A stretch of DNA of 64,000 nt from positions 2,232,001 to 2,296,000 of the forward strand of contig NC_035795.1 in NCBI RefSeq assembly GCF_001653235.2, written 5' to 3'. The notes beneath the pieces are model-generated. The model saw only the letters and a list, made by a program, of their open reading frames with translations. It was not told the origin of the DNA and made no database searches. Numbering within the stretch: position 1 is the stretch's first letter; every line of letters begins with the position of its first letter. This document shows, piece after piece, positions 22,554 through 33,797 of this stretch. The stretch is from Pochonia chlamydosporia 170. Taxonomy: Eukaryota; Ascomycota; Sordariomycetes; Hypocreales; Clavicipitaceae. A program made the translations under genes and the position numbers.

Positions 22554-25538
22554 ATGCGACGTGGTCGCTCCCCGAGTTCGGGCTCGCCATATCGGGCGCT
22601 GGCCCATCACCAACAGGCGACGTCGCCATCAGCATCCACCGACCCGAGTTCTGTAATCCGGTCTTTCAATGTCGACAGTAACCCTGCTCGCCCAGTGCGG
22701 CCCTCGCCCCTGACCGCTTCGACTATACGTGATATGCCACTGGATCTCGTCGAGAGGATTCGAACGTTTCCTCTATTTGTCTCCGCACCCGGAGAGTTTC
22801 TCGTTGCCATTGGCAATCACCTCAAACCTCAAATCAATGGGCCCAATGACCACATCATTACAGAAGGGGACGAGGCAAAGGCCATGTACTGGCTGGTGCG
22901 CGGTGTCGTAGCGGTCACGTCCCGTGATGGAGAAGCCGTCTACGCTGAGCTCAAGCCTGGCGCCTTTTTCGGGGAGATTGGCGTTCTCATGGACATGCCA
23001 CGCACTGCAACCATCGTGGCGCGCACAAAATGTCTCTTGCTTGTCTTAAAGAAGGAAGACTTGCAATTGATCATGCCTAAGTTCCCAGATATGGAGAAGG
23101 CCATACGGGAGGAAGGCCAGGAACGCCTCAATCTGCTAAAGAAACAACGACAGGAGCGCGGCGCCAGCCTAAAATCGCCCAAGGCAGACTTCACTCCCCG
23201 AACGACTGTTCCTGGTGAAGTCTCAACCGGCGAGAGTGGGGCTATCAAGGACGGCACAGTTATCAACTCGAAGAAGCGAAAGTCACCAAGCCCTGGCGTG
23301 ATTGAAGATCCTGCTGCTGGTAGTGCAATTGGCAGTGGCTACGTGAATATCCGAAAAACTCTCAGGGAGCTACCCCTCTTCTCTACACTACCGCCCGATA
23401 TCCTGCACTTCTTGGGGCTTAGTGTGCAGCCAAAAGCCTACCATCCCTTTACCGATATCATTTGCCAAGGAACTCCCGGCAATGAAATTTACTTTATTGT
23501 GCAGGGCGAGGCTGAAGTCATTCATGAGCAGCCAAAGGAGCAAGAGGTGGTCTCGCAGGCGACCACGAGATCGATACAGCACAGGCCGCGGTTGAAAGCT
23601 GGGCAGTACTTTGGCGAGGTGACCAGCCTGGGGCTCTCTCCCGGGCGAACAGCGACTGTCCGGTCCATCACGACGGTGGAATGCCTCATGGTTCCTGGCG
23701 AAGTTTTGGACGAGCTATGGCGGCGTTGCCCACCCGGCATCAAATACCAAGTCGAGGAGACGGCTCGGCTGCGACTGAAGACGCAGGACGACGATGTCGA
23801 CATGGCAGATGCCGAGGGCAAATCGAAGGCTGCCGCAAAGTCCGATCCGCCCACGCCAAACACCCCAAGCCGTGGCCCATTACCCGAGCTTAGCTTTACC
23901 ACACCGTCCAGTCAAGGGTCACCGAGTAAGGATGACTCTGATATCATGGAACCCAAAGATCCCGACCCGTATCTGAGCGTCAATATGGAGAACTTGAGGA
24001 ACCGCAGACGACACTCCCTTGCACCACCGACGCCGCAAACCGAAAGCCCAGTAAGCGGTCGGCCAAATGGTTACAGGCCGTCGCTCATCGACCTTACCCC
24101 GATCAAATTTAGCTCCAGTGAGACTTCGTCGGAGTCTGGAGTGCCGGCAAAGCGAGCCAGAACAGCCACGAGTCGATCCCTCTCGCCGCCAACCCCGCCA
24201 GCGCTTTCGGACGGAGTTCTCGTGCGAGCATTCCAGCACTTGGATATCAGAGAGTTGATTCGTTTGCGGATAGTCTGCACCCACTGGCGGCAGCTGCTGA
24301 GCACGTCTCCTGAAGTGTGTAATGACGTGGACCTATCACACTACAATCGTCATGTTACCGATCACTCCATTGTTCATATTCTGGCGCCATTTATTGGCAA
24401 TAGGGCCACTTCCATGGATCTGAACAATTGTTTCCACGTCACGGACGAAGGGTTCTCCACGTTATGGCGTCAATGCGGCAAGAATGTTAGGAGATGGCGG
24501 ATGAGATCGGTGTGGGATGTGTCCGCTCATCAAATACTGGAAATGAGTGAAAATGCCAAACAGTTGGAGGAAGTGGATTGGAGCAACTGCCGAAAGGTTG
24601 GAGACAACTTGCTCGGCCGTGTTGTGGGATGGGTTGTTCCCGACTCGCCTACGTCGAAAAAGAGCGTTGTGATTTCCAGCTCATCGCAAAAGAAGCCACA
24701 GCCAGAGCCAAAACAGAAGCCGCCGAACGTCAACAATCCGCCTCCAGGGACGGTTATTGGCTGCCCCAAACTTAACAGGCTGGATCTGTCGTACTGCAAG
24801 CATATTACCGACCGATCGATGGCACATTTGGCTGCACATGCCGCCAACCGGCTACGTTCGCTGTCTCTTACTCGCTGTACGTCGATCACAGACGTTGGTT
24901 TCCAGTCGTGGGCACAGTATAGATTCGAAAAGCTCACACACTTGTGCCTGGCCGATTGCACCTACTTGTCAGACAATGCCATCGTGGCCCTCGTCAACGC
25001 AGCGAAGAACCTCACACACCTGGACCTGTCATTCTGCTGTGCACTGTCAGATACATCGACAGAGGTTGTTGCCCTGGGACTTCCGATGCTTCGAGAGCTC
25101 AAGATGGCATTCTGCGGTAGTGCCGTGAGTGACGCAAGCTTGGAGAGCATCGCTCTGCACCTCAACGAGCTCGAGGGCTTGAGTGTTCGTGGATGTGTGC
25201 GGGTGACTGGGAAAGGACTGGAAAATATTCTACGAGGCTGCACGCGACTTCAGTGGACCGACGTGAGCCAGTGCCGCAACCTCGAACACTGGCTGCGAGC
25301 CGGTAGCATTGCAAAATGGGGGTTCGACGACAGAACAACTAAGCCGGTGATGCCAACGGGTCTGTGGGCAGCAGCAGCTCATGAAGGCATTGGCGAAATA
25401 CCACCGCCAAAGACGATGAGCGTGGCCATGCTGACGACACCAAGCTTCCTGCCACGATCTGGACTGGGCTTTTTGAGCAGACGAGCAAGGCAGCCAGTAC
25501 GATTTATTATTGAAAAAGGCGTTCAAGGGCTTAGGTAG
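22554..25538 (+). CDS. Double cyclic-nucleotide-binding, F-box and LRR protein
   Basis: Intronless 994-residue frame. Domains in order: cNMP-binding domain 1 (about 60-190), cNMP-binding domain 2 (about 265-405), a Ser/Pro-rich linker, an F-box (about 550-600: LSDGVLVRAFQHLDIRELIR), then leucine-rich repeats of the Amn1/Fbl cysteine-containing type (about 615-920, for example LNRLDLSYCKHITDRSMAHL). Both phosphate-binding cassettes keep the key Glu and Arg (FGEIGVLMDMPRTAT; FGEVTSLGLSPGRTAT), so nucleotide binding is plausible. F-box/LRR proteins normally recruit substrates to SCF ubiquitin ligases, so this could be a nucleotide-sensing SCF adaptor. That function is inference. The frame is open back to 22422, but a likely UTR acceptor at 22523 and the MRRGRSPSSGSPYRAL start favour 22554. 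PKA regulatory subunit is excluded by the lack of a docking domain. Confidence 0.88.
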   Translation: MRRGRSPSSGSPYRALAHHQQATSPSASTDPSSVIRSFNVDSNPARPVRPSPLTASTIRDMPLDLVERIRTFPLFVSAPGEFLVAIGNHLKPQINGPNDHIITEGDEAKAMYWLVRGVVAVTSRDGEAVYAELKPGAFFGEIGVLMDMPRTATIVARTKCLLLVLKKEDLQLIMPKFPDMEKAIREEGQERLNLLKKQRQERGASLKSPKADFTPRTTVPGEVSTGESGAIKDGTVINSKKRKSPSPGVIEDPAAGSAIGSGYVNIRKTLRELPLFSTLPPDILHFLGLSVQPKAYHPFTDIICQGTPGNEIYFIVQGEAEVIHEQPKEQEVVSQATTRSIQHRPRLKAGQYFGEVTSLGLSPGRTATVRSITTVECLMVPGEVLDELWRRCPPGIKYQVEETARLRLKTQDDDVDMADAEGKSKAAAKSDPPTPNTPSRGPLPELSFTTPSSQGSPSKDDSDIMEPKDPDPYLSVNMENLRNRRRHSLAPPTPQTESPVSGRPNGYRPSLIDLTPIKFSSSETSSESGVPAKRARTATSRSLSPPTPPALSDGVLVRAFQHLDIRELIRLRIVCTHWRQLLSTSPEVCNDVDLSHYNRHVTDHSIVHILAPFIGNRATSMDLNNCFHVTDEGFSTLWRQCGKNVRRWRMRSVWDVSAHQILEMSENAKQLEEVDWSNCRKVGDNLLGRVVGWVVPDSPTSKKSVVISSSSQKKPQPEPKQKPPNVNNPPPGTVIGCPKLNRLDLSYCKHITDRSMAHLAAHAANRLRSLSLTRCTSITDVGFQSWAQYRFEKLTHLCLADCTYLSDNAIVALVNAAKNLTHLDLSFCCALSDTSTEVVALGLPMLRELKMAFCGSAVSDASLESIALHLNELEGLSVRGCVRVTGKGLENILRGCTRLQWTDVSQCRNLEHWLRAGSIAKWGFDDRTTKPVMPTGLWAAAAHEGIGEIPPPKTMSVAMLTTPSFLPRSGLGFLSRRARQPVRFIIEKGVQGLR

Positions 25539-26360
25539 AGACTTGGGCATAGTCTCGTTTTTCACATGACATCAGCGATGGAGGGGGTGACTTGTTCACA
25601 TTTTCTTTTTAGGAGTTGGGCACGGAGTTGTGTACAAAATTCATTTGGGGCGACCTCCGGCACGTATGTGAGCCTGGTTAAAGGGCAACTGCATGGTAAA
25701 TATCTGGCGTTGGTTTCACCGTTATTCATGGGCAGAGATTCAAGGGCAGAGATTCAAGGTTCGAGATGAGATGAAATGACGTTTCAAATTTTGTGTACAT
25801 TGGGATATATGAAGAATTGGTTACAGACAGCTGAAAGCATCTATCTCCTCGCCGAGAGCAATGTATGGCAAAGTAGGTACCTAGGTGGCCACTTGGTTGC
25901 GATGGTTGTGCTCGGTATACTTATACAGTAGAAATTTAAGAATGATTGGATCTCGATGTGTGGTGCAATGGTTGGATTGGATATAATCAGCAATGCTGTT
26001 TGCGAAGGCATCAAAAACAGGACATGATAGAGTTTCCAATCGGCCAGAACCATTGTCCGTCTCTCGCTTTGGCAAAGTCCGACTGTTGCAATCCGGCTGT
26101 GTCATGTCCTAGACTCATGGATCACATTGTTGCAGTGGCGAGACTGGGCCGGAACGTTCGACCAAGTTCCGTCCTCGATCCTCCACGTGACCTCGGAGTT
26201 AGTCAAGCTGGCAAAACCCCGACCGCACGTCATGCTTTATCAGCCTTTTATTGGAGCCGGCAAACACCCTCATATTTATCTCCCTCTCCCAACGACATCA
26301 TTTCCTTTGTTTCTTCCATCACGCACAGCACGCAGCGACAGTAAACAACTACGGACGAAT
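25539..26360. other. Intergenic and promoter of BAX-inhibitor-family gene
   Basis: About 0.8 kb. An AT-rich TATTTATC followed by a CT-rich run at about 26272-26290 is a plausible core promoter about 75-90 bp before the ATG. No gene recognised. Confidence 0.5.
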
Positions 26361-27453
26361 ATGTCGTTCACCCTCAGTGTACGGCAGAGTCCACTGCGCC
26401 TGGCGCAAAGGCTGCCCGAGCTCTCCAAGTCTGCGTTCCGATCAGCCGGACCGATTCGAAGCTTCCATCAACCTGCGAAGCCCACGGCCAACTTCTTCAC
26501 ATCGCGCGTCTCATCGATTGCCACTCGAAATGCGTTCGCCCGCGGCAGCAGCCGCTCATACTACCAGGAGGCCACTCAGCAGGCCACTAGCGGCACTGGT
26601 ATGCGCAAGCTCCTTGTAGGCGGTGCCATCTTCGGCGGCACTCTTGTTGCGATCAATGCGGTGTTTAACCGCGAGACGAGAGACGACGGCGGCATGCCGC
26701 TGTATGAGCGCGAGTACCTGAACAATACGTTTCTGCACACGGGATTGGGCGTTGGTATCATTGGCTTGACGGCCAGACAGATGGTGCAGAGCGGGTTCGT
26801 GTATCGATTGATGGTGACGAACCCGTGGGTTGTGGGATTGGGCGGCTTGGCATTGAGTTTTGCCACCATGATTGGAACTCGATCCATCAGCCCTGACAAG
26901 TACGTTTGCATTCCACACTGATATTTACGCATTTTGTTTTGGTGTCATTTGCTAACATGTTTGCAGCTATGTTCCCAAGTACGCTCTCTGGACCGCCTTC
27001 AACGCCACGCAGGCCGCCTTTATCGCTCCGCTCCTCGCTTTTGTCCCCGGACCTCTTCTCGCCCGTGCCGGTCTCTACACTATCGCCATGATGGGCGCTC
27101 TCTCTGTTGTCGGCGCAACTGCCAAGCAGGAGAAGTACCTGTACATTGGTGGCCCTCTCCTGGCTGGTGCCGCCATCGTTGCGGTGTCCGGTTTCGCTCC
27201 GTTGCTGATCCCCGCCACGGCTGTCCGCACGCTCGCCTTTACGGAGAACATCTGGCTGTATGGTGGCTTGGCCGTGTTTGGAGGCTTCACGCTGTACGAT
27301 GTTCAAAAGGTGCTGTACCACGCTCGCATGGCTCAGGCTGGTTTGATGAAGCGCGACCCGGTTAACGAGAGTATTTCGCTGGAGCTGGACTTTTTGAACA
27401 TTTTTGTTCGCATGGTGCAAATCCTGATGATGAACCAGAACCGCCGAAAGTAA
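26361..27453 (+). CDS. Mitochondrial BAX-inhibitor/GHITM (TMBIM5)-family membrane protein
   Basis: Exons 26361-26899 and 26967-27453, with a 67-bp phase-2 intron (GTACGT, branch GCTAAC, GCAG), give 341 residues. The join restores the family sequence SPDNYVPKYALW across the splice. The N-terminal 80 residues are rich in Arg/Ser and lack acids, typical of a mitochondrial presequence. Hydrophobic segments begin at about 95 and continue to the C-terminus (seven or eight, for example LLVGGAIFGGTLVAINAVF and LYTIAMMGALSVVGATA). The end (YDVQKVLYHARMAQ, ESISLELDFLNIFVRMVQIL) is the TMBIM signature region. Mammalian GHITM/TMBIM5 is an inner-membrane protein involved in cristae structure and Ca/H exchange, and fungal members are less studied. 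Confidence 0.92.
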
Positions 27454-28076
27454 GAGTGTACAAAATGAAGTGGGGGATGAGGGGATGGAATGCCAGGAGT
27501 TGAATCAGGGGGAACGTGTATTAGATTTATTTATACCTTGTTGAGTAATTAGAGGCCAACTCCTCTCAGTGGCAGCTCGGCTGCGATATAGAAAGTGTTA
27601 AAAAAAATACACAAAATTGGCAAACCGAAATGTGCCTGTTGCTGGTGTCGTGAAGGATTCATGTGTTGCGATGAATGCCGCTCCCAAAAGCAGTGTTGGC
27701 ACCATCTCTTGTATGCCTCAATTAACCCATCGTGCAAAATGATGTCAGTCCATGACCATGTCCATGTCTTCCAAATTACCCCCATCTGGCAAAAGCAATT
27801 ATTCAAATACCCTCAATTCCACAACCGATCTCTTCGTCGGCCCGCTTCGGCCCCCACCAAATGTCACTGCCACTTAGGAATCTTTAAGCTCCCGCCACCT
27901 ACGCACAGCGAAACAGCTCCATGCCAGCAGCCAAGATTTGTCATTTGGCGGGGCAAAATCGCATCACGTCAACGACAATCCCACCTACCTTTTGTATTTT
28001 AAACCGACATGTCCTCTCTCAATTGAACCATCAATTCATCTTCTTCAACCAAGACCATCAACCACAGAACCACACA
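27454..28076. other. Intergenic and MsrA promoter
   Basis: About 0.6 kb. A TATTTTAAA stretch at about 27993-28001 lies roughly 75-85 bp before the MsrA ATG, followed by a CT/CA-rich leader. No gene seen. Confidence 0.5.
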
Positions 28077-28734
28077 ATGTCGCTCCCTTCCTTCATCACC
28101 CGGTTCACCCGCCCCTTCACCCAATCCACGCGCCTCTCCATCGCCGACTCCTCCTCCGCGCCCATCCCCGACGGCGCACAGCGCTGCACCGTCGCAGCAG
28201 GCTGCTTCTGGGGCACGGAGCACCTCTACCGTCGGCACTTTGCGGGCAAGGGCCTCATCGACGCCAAAGTCGGCTACATAGGCGGCGATTTGAACGATCC
28301 TACCTACCGTGCTGTGTGTGGTGGTAAAACGGGCCGTGAGTATTGTCTCTGTTGGAATTGATCGCGATACTAACAACGGTTTAGATGCGGAAGCAGCGCA
28401 AATCATCTTTGACCCCAGCAAAGTCTCGTATAGGCAGTTACTCGAGTTCTTTTACAGGATGCACGATCCGACGACGCTGAATGCCCAGGGGGGCGATACG
28501 GGCCCGCAGTACAGGTCGGCGATTTACTATCACGACGAGGAGCAGGAGAAGGTGGCGAGGGAGGTGACGAGGCTGGTGAATGAGCAGTGGTGGAAGGGGG
28601 GTGTTGTGACGGAGATTGCGCCCGCGGGGAGGTGGTGGACTGCGGAGGAGTATCATCAGGAGTATTTGGATAAGAATCCGGCGGGGTATGAGTGTCCTAG
28701 TCATTTCTTGAGGCCGTTTCCTGCGTTGCAGTGA
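28077..28734 (+). CDS. Peptide methionine (S)-S-oxide reductase MsrA
   Basis: Exons 28077-28335 and 28385-28734, with a 49-bp phase-1 intron, give 202 residues. The splice recreates KTGHAEAAQIIFD, an MsrA hallmark. The catalytic cysteine is Cys43 in GCFWGTEHLY, with the substrate-pocket region YIGGDLNDPTYRAVCGG after it and GDTGPQYRSAIYYH in exon 2. MsrA reduces the S epimer of methionine sulfoxide, free or in proteins, using thioredoxin, and so protects against oxidative damage. The first 30 residues (MSLPSFITRFTRPFTQSTRL) are basic and hydroxylated, compatible with mitochondrial import, though cytosolic forms also exist. There is a single MsrA domain with no fused MsrB. Confidence 0.95.
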
Positions 28735-29920
28735 GTGAGGTTGCTGCATGATGGTGCGGGATAGTTGGATGTTGGAGGTTTGGGTTACTCGGATTGAGGC
28801 GGTGGTTTGACGCGCTGTAATGAAGTAAAGGGACGTGTTAGCGTTGTATGCGGATATATGAATATAATGGACGTATGATGTGATTGACTAGCTCTGATGT
28901 AATTCCAACTTGTCAGGTGTCATCAAACGGAATAGTCCTGTTCACGTAGATGTTTCAGATCGATCTTGGAGGTCTTCAGATTGTAATGGGTTCTAGAAAC
29001 GTCTTGCGCTGTGATTGTACAATGTTTTGAGAGTATTTCGTTCTGATGCCATCGTTAGGCTTGTTGTTCTGTGCATGTTGCTCACAGATGTGAGTCTCCC
29101 GCCGTTTCGTCTTTCATTCGACCTCTGAATATGTTAGCATAGGTTTCCAAGGAATCTCTTGGATCTTACCACTTTCACATGCTAACCTGCTACACCAACA
29201 TGGACGAAGTCGTTCAAATCAAAAGTCAGGTACAGCTCCAAACGGTAATCACATGAGGCACCCAACAGAAATGGCACCCTCAACACTTCAGCCCTCAATA
29301 CGAAAACTTGTCCAAGCGAGATTAATCGAATCATTTGTCAATAAAGCCCATCTCCAATATCACGGAGGCCAATGTTGGTGGTTGACGACGTATATCGGCG
29401 TAGGAGTTACGCCCGACACTCCCCGACGAGACCTCAAATCGGAGCCCGCCAAGTGACAACACCACGTGGAGTCTAGGAATATGCCCGTGTTAATGAAACA
29501 TTTTCCCATCCTCCACGCGACCAACAGCCTGGTACGACAGACTGTAAAGGTCTTAATTTGCGGTGGATCTCATGCACAGTTCTGGTAGCAAGCCACTCCG
29601 ACTCCCGGAACGGGAACGATGTCACACAATGCACGCTTAACATTTTTACCATGGCACCATCATCTCAGAAAATAGTAATACAACCGACGAGGCTCTCCTG
29701 GAAGAGCTCCTTGGGCCCCCCTTCTTTGCCATCAAGTCCGTAAAGGGAAGTATTCCGACCTGTCAGAATAGCATGAAGCCAAAAGTGGCACTCCTCCACA
29801 CGACCCCAATAGTTTCTGGGATCATCTTTCTTCTCGCGATTGGCCGGCATATCCTCAAGAGCACAATTTCATGCAAGAGGCGACACCCCGCGAGAAAATG
29901 CAGCATCAGTCCAGCATCAA
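28735..29920. other. Intergenic
   Basis: About 1.2 kb between the MsrA stop and the stop of the minus-strand regulator. It should contain both 3' UTRs. No ORF with a recognisable family. Confidence 0.55.
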
Positions 29921-32014
29921 TCACTCGTGAATTGAAGCAAGTTCCCGCTCAAGCCTCGACTTCCACCCCGCCACATCCCGGTCTTCCTCCTCCCAGTATG
30001 CCAGCATCCCAATAACCTTATAGACCGCCTCGTCCCAATTCGCCGGCATTGCACTACCACACTTGGCAGCCGCCACAAGCGTCAACGCGCTGCGTGTACA
30101 GGCTCTGATCATAAAAAACCCGCCATGGTGCCGATGAAAGAACCCTGGCTCATTGGCCCTGATTTGGTGCATGTGAGTGTCAAGCCCGCGCTTGACAAGC
30201 TCTGCGTACTGCGGTTTCAGGCTGCGTCCACTCGATAAAGCACTCAAACTCGCCATGACAAATGGCCAATATATCATTTCGTACAGGTTGATGAGCTTGC
30301 CTCGAAGGACGGATCTGGCAATACCATCCTCGTCGATAGCAGAACGTATTGAGAGCTCCCCGGGTAAACTGTCTGACCACTCCTGGGCTTGGGCCTCATA
30401 CTCCGGAGTCATATCCGCTAGTACGTCCAAAAATGTGGTATTCGACGAATAGCGTTGCCGCAAATTTAGAACCTCGCTGCAAAGCCGGCTAGTCAGGCGC
30501 CGGAGGGATATTTCCGCCAAATAAAACAGCCAAGAGGCCCTGGACCGCTGTGCCTCAGAATCAGGCCCATCGGGAGACTCTGCCGGAGGCACTGGCGGTG
30601 CAGGGAAGAACGGGGGATAGAGTGTGCTGCCCGAATGGTGAATGTCGAAGTCAGGGAGGGACAATTGTCCCCGTAACTCTCTTTCCGACTTCCAAGCCGA
30701 CCAATAGACTGCCTGCTCTTGCGTGTCTTGCCGTCCCATCTCTACTGATCCAGGAGATAACGCGGATTCCGTCGACATATCCTGCGCCTTGGCAAGGAAC
30801 GGGAAGTGCTGGCATGCGGCTAGTGCCTGCGAGAAGAAGCGCCATGCATAGATGGGCTGGAACACCATCATCATGTAAACTCCAGAAAGGAACAGGCATT
30901 GAGCGCCAACAATGTCTGATCTGACCAGCAGGATTCCGATGCGCTTTTGGGCCGCCTGAAAAAAGACTTGGGAATCAGCATACGCCTGCGAGCCTATTCT
31001 CGTCTCTGGACTGGGACCAAAGGGGGTGGCGATGCAGCCCAAAGCACAAATGATCATGGCCAGGCACGAGGCCGGTGACCAATCAATGCCGTCTAAGAAG
31101 GCCCTCCCAACCATTCTCCGTGCTGAAGACTCATCTAGAATGGGGTTTTTGCAGTGAATATAGAGAAAGAAATTATCCAAGAGCCTGTAGATTCGATGAG
31201 ACTCCATGTCAACAAGGGCTGCCAAAGACGCTGCTCCGCCTGCGGGAGACGACATTGCATCTGGCGGTGCCCGATAGACTGGTGAGCCTTGGGACTTGGT
31301 GCTGTGGAAGACTGGCCAGTCCAAGATGTGGTCAATACGCATGGGCAAAACGCTGTCCAGTGGCAGGTCTTCCTCGGCGCGGCCATTGGACGTGTGGGCT
31401 TGGTTGCCAGCGCCGTGGCTGCTTGGCCGTCGTACGTAGGTCCCATCAAGTTGTTGAACTTGAAGATGGGACGGATATGATGAATTATTTCCATTTCCAA
31501 ATACGCTCGTAGGCTGAGCTAGAGGTGAGACCTGGGGAATTGGCGGTGATTGTGATGTGGAAAGCTCTGTGGCAGGCCCCGTGGTGCGAAGCAAACGTTC
31601 CAGATCGTCTAACCGATCCAATATCTTGAGGCTGGCCGGGTCGAAACTAGACAGATCGACTGGGGACTGTATACATGTTGCCCCGACGCTCAGACAATAC
31701 GAGCAGCTGGGTTTCTTGTTGTCGCATTTGGTCTTGCGTGCTCTGCATACTTGACATGCAGTATTGGCACGCTTCCGAGGATAAAAGGCGGTTCCCCGGG
31801 CCGCGGGCCGCTTTCCAGGGCGACGATTCAATAAAACACCGGCTTCAGCAGTCGGGGAGACGGCAGTAGCATCGCCGTTTAGCTTTGAAGAGTGGTGATC
31901 CCTGGAGTCGCCCCCATCGTTGAGAGCTAGATCCGGGCGATGAGACGATTCGTTCTGGAGCTGCAGCTGGTGCTGCTGTTGTTGTAGCGGCGGCGCAGGC
32001 GGCGGCGGTGCCAT
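29921..32014 (-). CDS. Zn2Cys6 transcription factor with fungal-specific TF domain
   Basis: Intronless 697-residue frame. A Pro/Gln-rich N-terminus and a basic stretch (RPGKRPAARGTAFYPRKR) precede the zinc cluster (about residues 85-115; spacing C-x2-C-x6-C-x6-C-x2-C-x6-C, beginning CQVCRARKTKCD). A short linker and a coiled segment (ILDRLDDLERLL) follow. The middle-homology/fungal-trans domain spans about 240-600 (LLDNFFLYIHCKNPIL, FPFLAKAQ). Such proteins bind CGG half-sites and regulate catabolic or secondary-metabolic genes. It is divergent from the sugar permease at 33798 across 1.8 kb, which makes local control of that permease a reasonable guess, untested. I cannot name an ortholog. 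Confidence 0.9.
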   Translation of the reverse strand: MAPPPPAPPLQQQQHQLQLQNESSHRPDLALNDGGDSRDHHSSKLNGDATAVSPTAEAGVLLNRRPGKRPAARGTAFYPRKRANTACQVCRARKTKCDNKKPSCSYCLSVGATCIQSPVDLSSFDPASLKILDRLDDLERLLRTTGPATELSTSQSPPIPQVSPLAQPTSVFGNGNNSSYPSHLQVQQLDGTYVRRPSSHGAGNQAHTSNGRAEEDLPLDSVLPMRIDHILDWPVFHSTKSQGSPVYRAPPDAMSSPAGGAASLAALVDMESHRIYRLLDNFFLYIHCKNPILDESSARRMVGRAFLDGIDWSPASCLAMIICALGCIATPFGPSPETRIGSQAYADSQVFFQAAQKRIGILLVRSDIVGAQCLFLSGVYMMMVFQPIYAWRFFSQALAACQHFPFLAKAQDMSTESALSPGSVEMGRQDTQEQAVYWSAWKSERELRGQLSLPDFDIHHSGSTLYPPFFPAPPVPPAESPDGPDSEAQRSRASWLFYLAEISLRRLTSRLCSEVLNLRQRYSSNTTFLDVLADMTPEYEAQAQEWSDSLPGELSIRSAIDEDGIARSVLRGKLINLYEMIYWPFVMASLSALSSGRSLKPQYAELVKRGLDTHMHQIRANEPGFFHRHHGGFFMIRACTRSALTLVAAAKCGSAMPANWDEAVYKVIGMLAYWEEEDRDVAGWKSRLERELASIHE

Positions 32015-33797
32015 CTTAGATCAGACACAGCAAGGCACGGCATGGCATGCCGGAATCGATGATAGTTGGTCGCGAGCAAGTGTACCCAAGAGGGTTCAAG
32101 ATCAAACCGTCGGGGAATCTCGCTATTGAAATAGTAAGCTCACTGTGAGGGGAACTCATCTGCTCCTGGAGACCTGGCGTGAGGCATAGCCGAGCTCCAA
32201 CACGCCATTAAGAGCCATCCCCCACTCCTTTTTGCCGGGGGGCGTTTCTCGATGGCGCTTGTGTGGCAACCTTTAGGAGGGCTTTCAGTAGTTGAGACCG
32301 CAACTGGCGTTCGCCTGCCGACTTGGGAATGTCGAATGGTCTCGGGCTTGGCTTGGGTGTTATTATACGTTGACAAGCTCGCTTGGAAAACCGGTATTCC
32401 GTTGTTGATTTTGCGTTTGTGCCACATGGTCCAGCAATGTGTTTCTATGCCAGGTTTTGCCAGGGCAGTATGTCGGACGTTATGTAGAAGGGCCGTTTAC
32501 TGGCGATGGAGGCGTCTCAGCTCAATGGTATGAAAGTGCCGAGAGTTGGGGAATCGGTCCAGAAATGCAGTCACACAGAATAGGTTGTCCAGTTTGGGCA
32601 AAAAACGAGGCCATCACAATATTTGATTCAGCTCTCGCTCACTCCTGCCCTGCCGTCAATTGGATGAGTGTGCCCTTTCCTGGGTTGAACTTGCCCAACT
32701 GAGCTACAATTGCCAACTGTGCTTACTTGTGGCAGGAGTCGTCGAGGAGCCCGGCTTTGCCGCGTGCTGCTCCTTCCGTTTGCTCCGGCAGCTTGCTGTT
32801 GCATCTGCTCCGTGCCAATTATCTGATCTTCACATTCTGCGTTGAACACTCATGCAAATTCGAGCCACTCATCTCGTCCTTCGTTTCTCACGTCTTCCTG
32901 ATCGAGTGGTTGCATCTCTTGAGCCGGAAAAAAACCATCTAGTTTATCCAGTCGGTGTTGCACTCTTCAACCCCGCACATGTGTCCATGTTGTGCAAAGC
33001 CGTCTGTTTGAGCCATTCAGAGCCGATGGTCATCCTGGCTTGCCATGCAGTCTAATTGAGGCTATTCGTACTCTGCGCCGAGCAAGTTGCCGAATCAACG
33101 AATCTACCCCATGGGCAGCCCCCATTGTCCAACTTGGAACCGCCATTTGGAAAACCACGCCAGGGTTTATGCCAGGGCCCTCTGACGAGAAATCTACCAG
33201 AATTGTCCCAGGACCACACCACCCCAAACCTTCGGCTCTGTCTCCAACGCCATGCCATGTTCGTCCGCGCCACAAGCTCTCCGCACCGCCATGGCCGCGA
33301 CTCAGGGTCTCCAACGGCCCCAAGACTTCTCAAAGACCTTCTCGACAGTCGTCGGGGAGTGTCGCCCTCCGCACTTTTCTTCACAACCCGCTTCAGCCAT
33401 GTGTTTCTTACCCCAGATTGTCAACCATAGGGCAGACGAACCATTGAATTGTTTTGCTGCATTGTGACAAGTCGGTCCGAACCTCACGTCTCAAACTTCA
33501 AGAGCTGCATATGGCAGCGACTTCTGACACTAGGAAGCGCGGTCCGTCCCTCACCATCGGGAACTCGTATATTAGATGACGGTGGTCCCCAGACATCAGC
33601 TTCAATGCAACTCTAGGTTTTCATGACAACCATTCAGCTTCGGCTTACGGCTCTCATTGGCGGTTGAGACTGTAATCATCTTGGACCACGACTTCCGTTG
33701 AACGTTGCTGACAGTTCAGTTCCATTCCTTCTTTTCCCTTCCCGTCCGGGCCAAACTCATTCTTCGCACCAAGCCGAATAGCTGATCCGTGGACGAA
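32015..33797. promoter_or_regulatory. Shared divergent promoter region, regulator / permease
   Basis: About 1.8 kb between divergent starts. I see no coding family on either strand. CGG and CCG triplets and several CCCC/GGGG-type carbon-repressor-like cores occur, but I could not show a clear inverted or direct Zn2Cys6 site. Short ORFs (for example 32992-33447) look random. Confidence 0.45.

Noticed and set aside
25758..25775. GGTTCGAGAT as a tRNA B-box
   Set aside because: No matching A-box or cloverleaf at the right distance. No tRNA could be folded here or at similar motifs elsewhere.
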